NCBI GenBank assembly: GCA_027490155.1 | Contig: JAIXYP010000056.1 | Coordinates: forward strand, 1-56,274 | Direction of reading: 5' to 3' | Length of the DNA stretch: 56,274 nucleotides | Source of the DNA: Cytophagaceae bacterium | Lineage (GTDB): Bacteria; Bacteroidota; Bacteroidia; Cytophagales; Flexibacteraceae | Part shown: one piece after another, positions 52,923 through 56,274 of the stretch | How the letters are laid out: every line of letters begins with the position of its first letter | Numbering within the stretch: the first letter of the stretch is position 1 | Program-made: the position numbers and the translations under genes | Notes under the pieces: model-generated | Database searches by the model: none | Seen by the model: the letters and a program-made list of their open reading frames with translations, nothing else | What the model was told of the DNA's origin: nothing

Positions 52923-54347
52923 CTAGAAAGCCATTAGCTTCTGCTTTGTTGGTTTGTCCAAGGTGGGGCAGGCCTCCAACATAAGGGACCATAGCCGGTG
53001 GTCAAGGCAGAAACGCATACCTTCTATCAGATTGGCAGTCAAGGTCTTGATCGTGACAATATCTGCATTTGGATGGGCAATCCTGAATACCTCAGGGCAT
53101 AGGTCATCCTGTAGATTTTCGCTTTCGGCCAATAGTTGCTCCTTAATGCGCTCACCAGGTCGCATTCCAACTAACTTGATGTAGTCCGCTGGTTTGCCGT
53201 TGATCCTTAACATCCAGCTTGCTAACTGACCGATGGTGAAGGTAGGCATCCAGAATCCATATAGCCCTCCATTTTCGCCCATAGCTCCTGCTTGTAGCAT
53301 CCGGTGGCAAGCATCCGAAACAGGGATAAAAAAGCGCTCCATGGTCGGTTCTGTAATGGTGATTGGCTGTTGGTTAGCCAATTCCGTTTCCCAAAGTGGT
53401 AACACCGATCCACGACTGCCGATGACGTTGCCAAAGCGCATTGTCATGAATTTGGTCTTTTTGTTCCGTAAGGCACTCTCTTGGGCCATCACATTTACCC
53501 ATTGTTCGGCCACATATTTAGTCGCTCCCATCAAGCAGGTAGGCTGCACTGCCTTGTCCGTGCTCAGCAGGACAACTCGATCTACGTTATATCGTAAGGA
53601 CAATTTGCCAATCAAAAAAGTCCCCCAGATATTGGTGTTAACCGCAGCCCAGACCGCCTCTTGCAACAGGGGCACATGTTTGTAGGCCGCGGTGTGAAAC
53701 ACAATCTCGGGCTTGAACTTCGAAAAAACAGCATCAAGCCGATTGCTATGGCAGACATCCTGCAGTTTGGGGATGATCTTAACCGTTGGGCAAAACGCCA
53801 TCAACTCTCGGCTGAGGTCTACCAATGGTGATTCGGCCACATCGACCAATACCAAAAGCGCTGGGTTGCTTAGCGCAATTTGTTTTGCAAGCTCCGAGCC
53901 GATACTTCCAGCTGCGCCTGTGATTAAGACACGTTTATCTTGGTATTGTTGCTGGACTTCCTTTATGGCCTGGGTGTTATTCAAATAACTAGCAGAGGAA
54001 CTTAAAAGGTCTACTAGTGAAATCAAGCTAGGGCCATTGCAGGACCTATCGTCAAACTGATATAGTTGGTGGCCTTTATCAAGGGCTTTTTCCCAACCAT
54101 CCAAACTAACTCCATTTGTTTCACTGACAACGATCCTGAAACCTACAGTTGGTTCAGGATTTAACTCCAATATGTCCTTCAGACTGCCGTATACCACAAC
54201 GGACTCGACCTCCAGACCGAGCCAAGCTGCCAGTTTTGGCGCAAGGCTGTCCACATTTGTGCCAACCATCACCCAGTGGCTGCGGGTAAGGGTCGGCAAG
54301 GCTTGCTTGGTTTGGCTTGGTAGGTCTTGGGGTATTGATCTTGGCAT
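52923..54347 (-). CDS. CapD-like nucleotide-sugar 4,6-dehydratase/epimerase
   Basis: A 474-residue short-chain dehydrogenase-type enzyme of the WbpM/CapD group, which makes keto-deoxy sugars for surface polysaccharides or protein glycans. The N-terminal part (about 25-105) is a Rossmann-like domain. The NAD site is VLITGAAGSIGSELAKQIAL (near 140). VFHTAAYKHVPLLQE, LLSTDKAVQPTCLMGATKYV (the catalytic T/DK and MxxxK) and MRFGNVIGSRGSVLPLW follow, and VGMRPGERIKEQLL is the family signature. The four membrane helices of full-length WbpM/CapD proteins are absent, so this looks like a cytoplasmic form. ATG at 54347. Confidence 0.9.
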   Translation of the reverse strand: MPRSIPQDLPSQTKQALPTLTRSHWVMVGTNVDSLAPKLAAWLGLEVESVVVYGSLKDILELNPEPTVGFRIVVSETNGVSLDGWEKALDKGHQLYQFDDRSCNGPSLISLVDLLSSSASYLNNTQAIKEVQQQYQDKRVLITGAAGSIGSELAKQIALSNPALLVLVDVAESPLVDLSRELMAFCPTVKIIPKLQDVCHSNRLDAVFSKFKPEIVFHTAAYKHVPLLQEAVWAAVNTNIWGTFLIGKLSLRYNVDRVVLLSTDKAVQPTCLMGATKYVAEQWVNVMAQESALRNKKTKFMTMRFGNVIGSRGSVLPLWETELANQQPITITEPTMERFFIPVSDACHRMLQAGAMGENGGLYGFWMPTFTIGQLASWMLRINGKPADYIKLVGMRPGERIKEQLLAESENLQDDLCPEVFRIAHPNADIVTIKTLTANLIEGMRFCLDHRLWSLMLEACPTLDKPTKQKLMAF

Positions 54348-54453
54348 CCTGGCACGGCTATAGCTTACAATAATAGTAAATGTGGCCCATAATGCACCTC
54401 TATTGCCTGATTGTTACCAATTTTGCACCCTTATTGACCCGATCTACCAGCTT

Positions 54454-54699
54454 ATGCGTGTCGTCACGACCATACCACACCCCCAGTTTGCCGTCACCGT
54501 TTACTCCTGGAACGGCAAGTACCTCCTCAAGTTTGAGCAGGCGATGCTAGAGCAAACGTACAAGGTGTCTGAACTGGACCTAAATGGGGATGCAGATATA
54601 CAGACCATCGTTGAGGATGCTGAATTTATGGCCCATGTACAAAATACCTTCAATAGCATGGCCAAGGGTATCCACAGGGCTGTTACAAAAGTGGTATAG
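54454..54699 (+). CDS. Small conserved protein, function unknown
   Basis: An 81-residue protein starting MRVVTTIPHPQFAVTVYSWN, followed by GKYLLKFEQAMLEQTYKV and a short acidic stretch, SELDLNGDADIQTIVEDAE. It has no signal peptide or membrane helix. The compact alpha/beta pattern and even composition look like a real cytoplasmic protein, and I recall similar short proteins in Bacteroidota, but I cannot name a family. The ATG at 54454 is preferred to an upstream reading that adds 24 Cys/Pro residues. The TatD-like gene follows after 61 bases. Confidence 0.7.
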   Translation: MRVVTTIPHPQFAVTVYSWNGKYLLKFEQAMLEQTYKVSELDLNGDADIQTIVEDAEFMAHVQNTFNSMAKGIHRAVTKVV

Positions 54700-54760
54700 C
54701 ATTCTATCTGGGATTGCAAGCTTATCCAAGTACCTCACCATCACGCGCTAGACACTATTT

Positions 54761-55714
54761 ATGTCAAATCCTGACTTATCCAATTCGCATGCAGAAGCCC
54801 GCGCATTGTTAGACGGACTTCAATTTCTGGATCCTCATGTCCACATGACGAGCCGAACAGCAGACGATTATCAACGGATGGCCGAAGCAGGCATTATTGC
54901 CATCATCGAGCCCTCGTTTTGGTTGGGCCAGCCCCGGACAAATGCCGGTAGTTATCAGGATTATCTAAGCAGTTTGGTAGGGTGGGAGCCTTTCAGGGCC
55001 AGTCAGTTCGGCATTAAACACTATTGCACTATAGGCCTCAACAGTAAGGAGGCAAATAATGAAGCGCTTGCTGAGGCTGTGATGGAGCTGCTGCCACTCT
55101 ATGCCATTAAGGATGGTGTGGTGGCGATTGGTGAGATTGGCTTTGATGACGGAACTGCCCTTGAGGAGAAATACTTTAGGGCCCAACTCGAGCTAGCCAA
55201 ATCCATAAAGATGCCGGTCCAGGTCCATACCCCCCATCGAAACAAAAAGCAGGGTACCATCCGCAGTATGGAGATTTGCCTCGAACATGGGCTCGACCCT
55301 GAATGGGTAGTCATCGACCATAACAATGAGGAAACCGTCAAATCGGTCCTTGATGCGGGTTTCTGGGCGGCTTTTACGATATACCCCAATACCAAAATGG
55401 GTAACGAACGTATGGTTGCCGTAGCCCAACAATACGGTAGCCACCATATTATCGTGGATAGCAGTGCGGACTGGGGACTTAGCGATCCGCTGGCAGTGCC
55501 CAAAACAGCCCTCTTGATGTTGCAAAGTGGTATCAGCCGACAAGACGTCCAGAAGATAACCTATTACAATGCCCTTGAGGTCTTTGGAAAGAGTGGCAAC
55601 ATCTCCGAGGCAGACCTACAATCTCAGACCCTTATTGATCAGCGCAAACTATACAATGATAACTCTGTGCTGCGAGGCCAAGTTCCCTTTGTGGATGATG
55701 TCGTTATACGATAG
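54761..55714 (+). CDS. TatD-family metal-dependent hydrolase, EboB-like
   Basis: A 317-residue amidohydrolase. Metal-site motifs are in order: FLDPHVHMTSRTADDYQRMA (near 25), VVAIGEIGFDDG (near 125), VQVHTPHRNKKQG (near 155), WVVIDHNNEETVK (near 190) and IIVDSSADWGLSDPLAVPKT (near 235). The long conserved stretches IIEPSFWLGQPRTNAGSYQD, ASQFGIKHYCTIGLNSKEAN and PNTKMGNERM closely resemble EboB as I remember it. EboB is the TatD-like member of the eboABCDEF set, which exports or matures isoprenoid-linked metabolites in several bacteria. None of the other ebo genes is in this window. A strong terminator follows. Confidence 0.85.
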   Translation: MSNPDLSNSHAEARALLDGLQFLDPHVHMTSRTADDYQRMAEAGIIAIIEPSFWLGQPRTNAGSYQDYLSSLVGWEPFRASQFGIKHYCTIGLNSKEANNEALAEAVMELLPLYAIKDGVVAIGEIGFDDGTALEEKYFRAQLELAKSIKMPVQVHTPHRNKKQGTIRSMEICLEHGLDPEWVVIDHNNEETVKSVLDAGFWAAFTIYPNTKMGNERMVAVAQQYGSHHIIVDSSADWGLSDPLAVPKTALLMLQSGISRQDVQKITYYNALEVFGKSGNISEADLQSQTLIDQRKLYNDNSVLRGQVPFVDDVVIR

Positions 55715-55745
55715 GTCCTAGGATCAAACGCCTCATGGTACTTCC

Positions 55746-55797
55746 AAGCCCCATGCCCACACCTAATCTTAGGTAGGGCATGGGGCTTTTTATTTTT
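55746..55797 (+). terminator. Rho-independent terminator after the TatD-like gene
   Basis: AAGCCCCATGCCC and GGGCATGGGGCTT form a perfect 13-bp stem, with a smaller inner ACCTAA/TTAGGT stem in the loop. It is followed by TTTTATTTTT. It begins 31 bases after the stop codon. Confidence 0.9.
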
Positions 55798-56228
55798 GGC
55801 CTTGTCTAAACTAAGGATGAGCAGATCAGTGCCATTATGCAGGATCTAGAGTCCGCTAATCTTTACATGTTAACAAGGTTCATAGCCAAAGCAGACTACA
55901 GCAGCTTATCCAAAGAATCCCTTAAATCTACCTTCTGGGGTGCAAGTTCAGACAAAGGACTTGATGTCCGACAAAGACCTACTACCTCCAGGTCATCTCC
56001 AATTGCCCAAGCTTGTCTAGATAAGACGATTGGAGGGGGCTGCCAGTGTTTTTCACCTCTGCTCCCATTTTTTTACATCCCCGACCAGAGCGTGTTAAAT
56101 CCCAGTCCTGACCTCTACCTAGCCCCGCTGAAAAAACCAATAAAATACTTTGGAGCAATAACCCCCTGAAAATGAGTCTACAGGGACCAACTCATAAAAA
56201 TTTCTACAATTATTTTTGCGGTTAGTGC
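55798..56228. other. Intergenic region, no gene seen
   Basis: About 430 bases between a terminator and a promoter. A 110-codon frame at 55837-56169 has no protein-like character. No clear RNA fold or remnant was recognised. Confidence 0.5.
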
Positions 56229-56258
56229 TTGCAAATCAAAACTGATCCTGCATCTTTG
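56229..56258 (+). promoter_or_regulatory. Bacteroidota-type promoter facing the right edge
   Basis: TTG (56229-56231), exactly 19 bases, then CATCTTTG (56251-56258). This is one mismatch from TTG-N19-TAnnTTTG, with the TnnTTTGCA context typical of strong or stable-RNA promoters. Whatever it drives begins beyond the window. Confidence 0.65.
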
Positions 56259-56274
56259 CAATCCCAAACGGAAA

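Noticed and set aside
55837-56169. A 110-codon frame at the right end
   Set aside because: It is rich in Ser, Pro and Lys without recognisable structure and sits in a terminator-to-promoter gap.
1-56274. CRISPR array, prophage, insertion sequence or defence island
   Set aside because: No regularly spaced short repeats, integrase, transposase, phage structural genes or recognisable defence genes were seen on either strand.

Overview
The window is a gene-dense piece of a chromosome from a Bacteroidota bacterium. Nothing in it looks like phage or plasmid. The assignment rests on several things: type IX secretion (T9SS) C-terminal sorting domains, a PorU2-like C25 sortase, a PorE/OmpA-like protein, DUF5686, DUF3667 and DUF3822 proteins, BshA, and promoters of the Bacteroidota type (TTG, 19 bases, TAnnTTTG). 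Base composition is moderate, near 50% GC by eye. The mix of bshA, T9SS, methylmalonyl-CoA mutase and an SPFH/Arc pair suggests a free-living Cytophagia, Saprospiria or Chitinophagia type of organism, but I cannot fix the genus.

Layout. 1-2.4 kb (minus): tRNA-Gln(UUG) with a near-perfect promoter, a UDP-galactopyranose-mutase-like flavoprotein and a helix-hairpin-helix protein. 2.7-6.1 kb (plus): a membrane pyrophosphatase fused at its C terminus to a YceI (lipocalin-like) domain, then a small exported protein. 6.1-14.1 kb (minus): DUF3667, KdsB, a small membrane protein, LptC, RlmI, a decayed T9SS type-B cargo gene, peptide deformylase, a His-tailed membrane protein, an outer-membrane barrel and CoaX. 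KdsB and LptC serve lipopolysaccharide, so the cell has an outer membrane containing Kdo. 14.3-23.0 kb (plus): DUF3822, PrmA, a giant exported protein of about 1,890 residues and PlsY.

23-32 kb: small exported proteins, a MORN-repeat protein, BshA (bacillithiol), an orphan methylmalonyl-CoA mutase small subunit, two lipoproteins and PrfA. 32.5-42.4 kb: AhcY, an SPFH protein with an Arc-like ribbon-helix-helix partner, a DegT aminotransferase, MscS, a PorE/OmpA-like protein and two coupled T9SS cargo genes. The stretch ends in a degraded, inverted copy of the ahcY 3' end with its terminator. 42.6-52.9 kb (plus): M1 peptidase, PorU2-like sortase and DUF5686, an envelope/secretion block. 52.9-56.3 kb: a CapD-like sugar dehydratase, a small conserved protein, an EboB-like TatD hydrolase, and a strong promoter aimed out of the right edge.

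Most genes are housekeeping or envelope functions. The most unusual observations are the pyrophosphatase-YceI fusion, the ahcY relic with a 103-base deletion between 5-base direct repeats, the giant repeat-tailed protein, the in-place decay of a T9SS cargo gene, and a stand-alone sorting domain lacking a signal peptide. I found no CRISPR array, insertion sequence, prophage or defence system.
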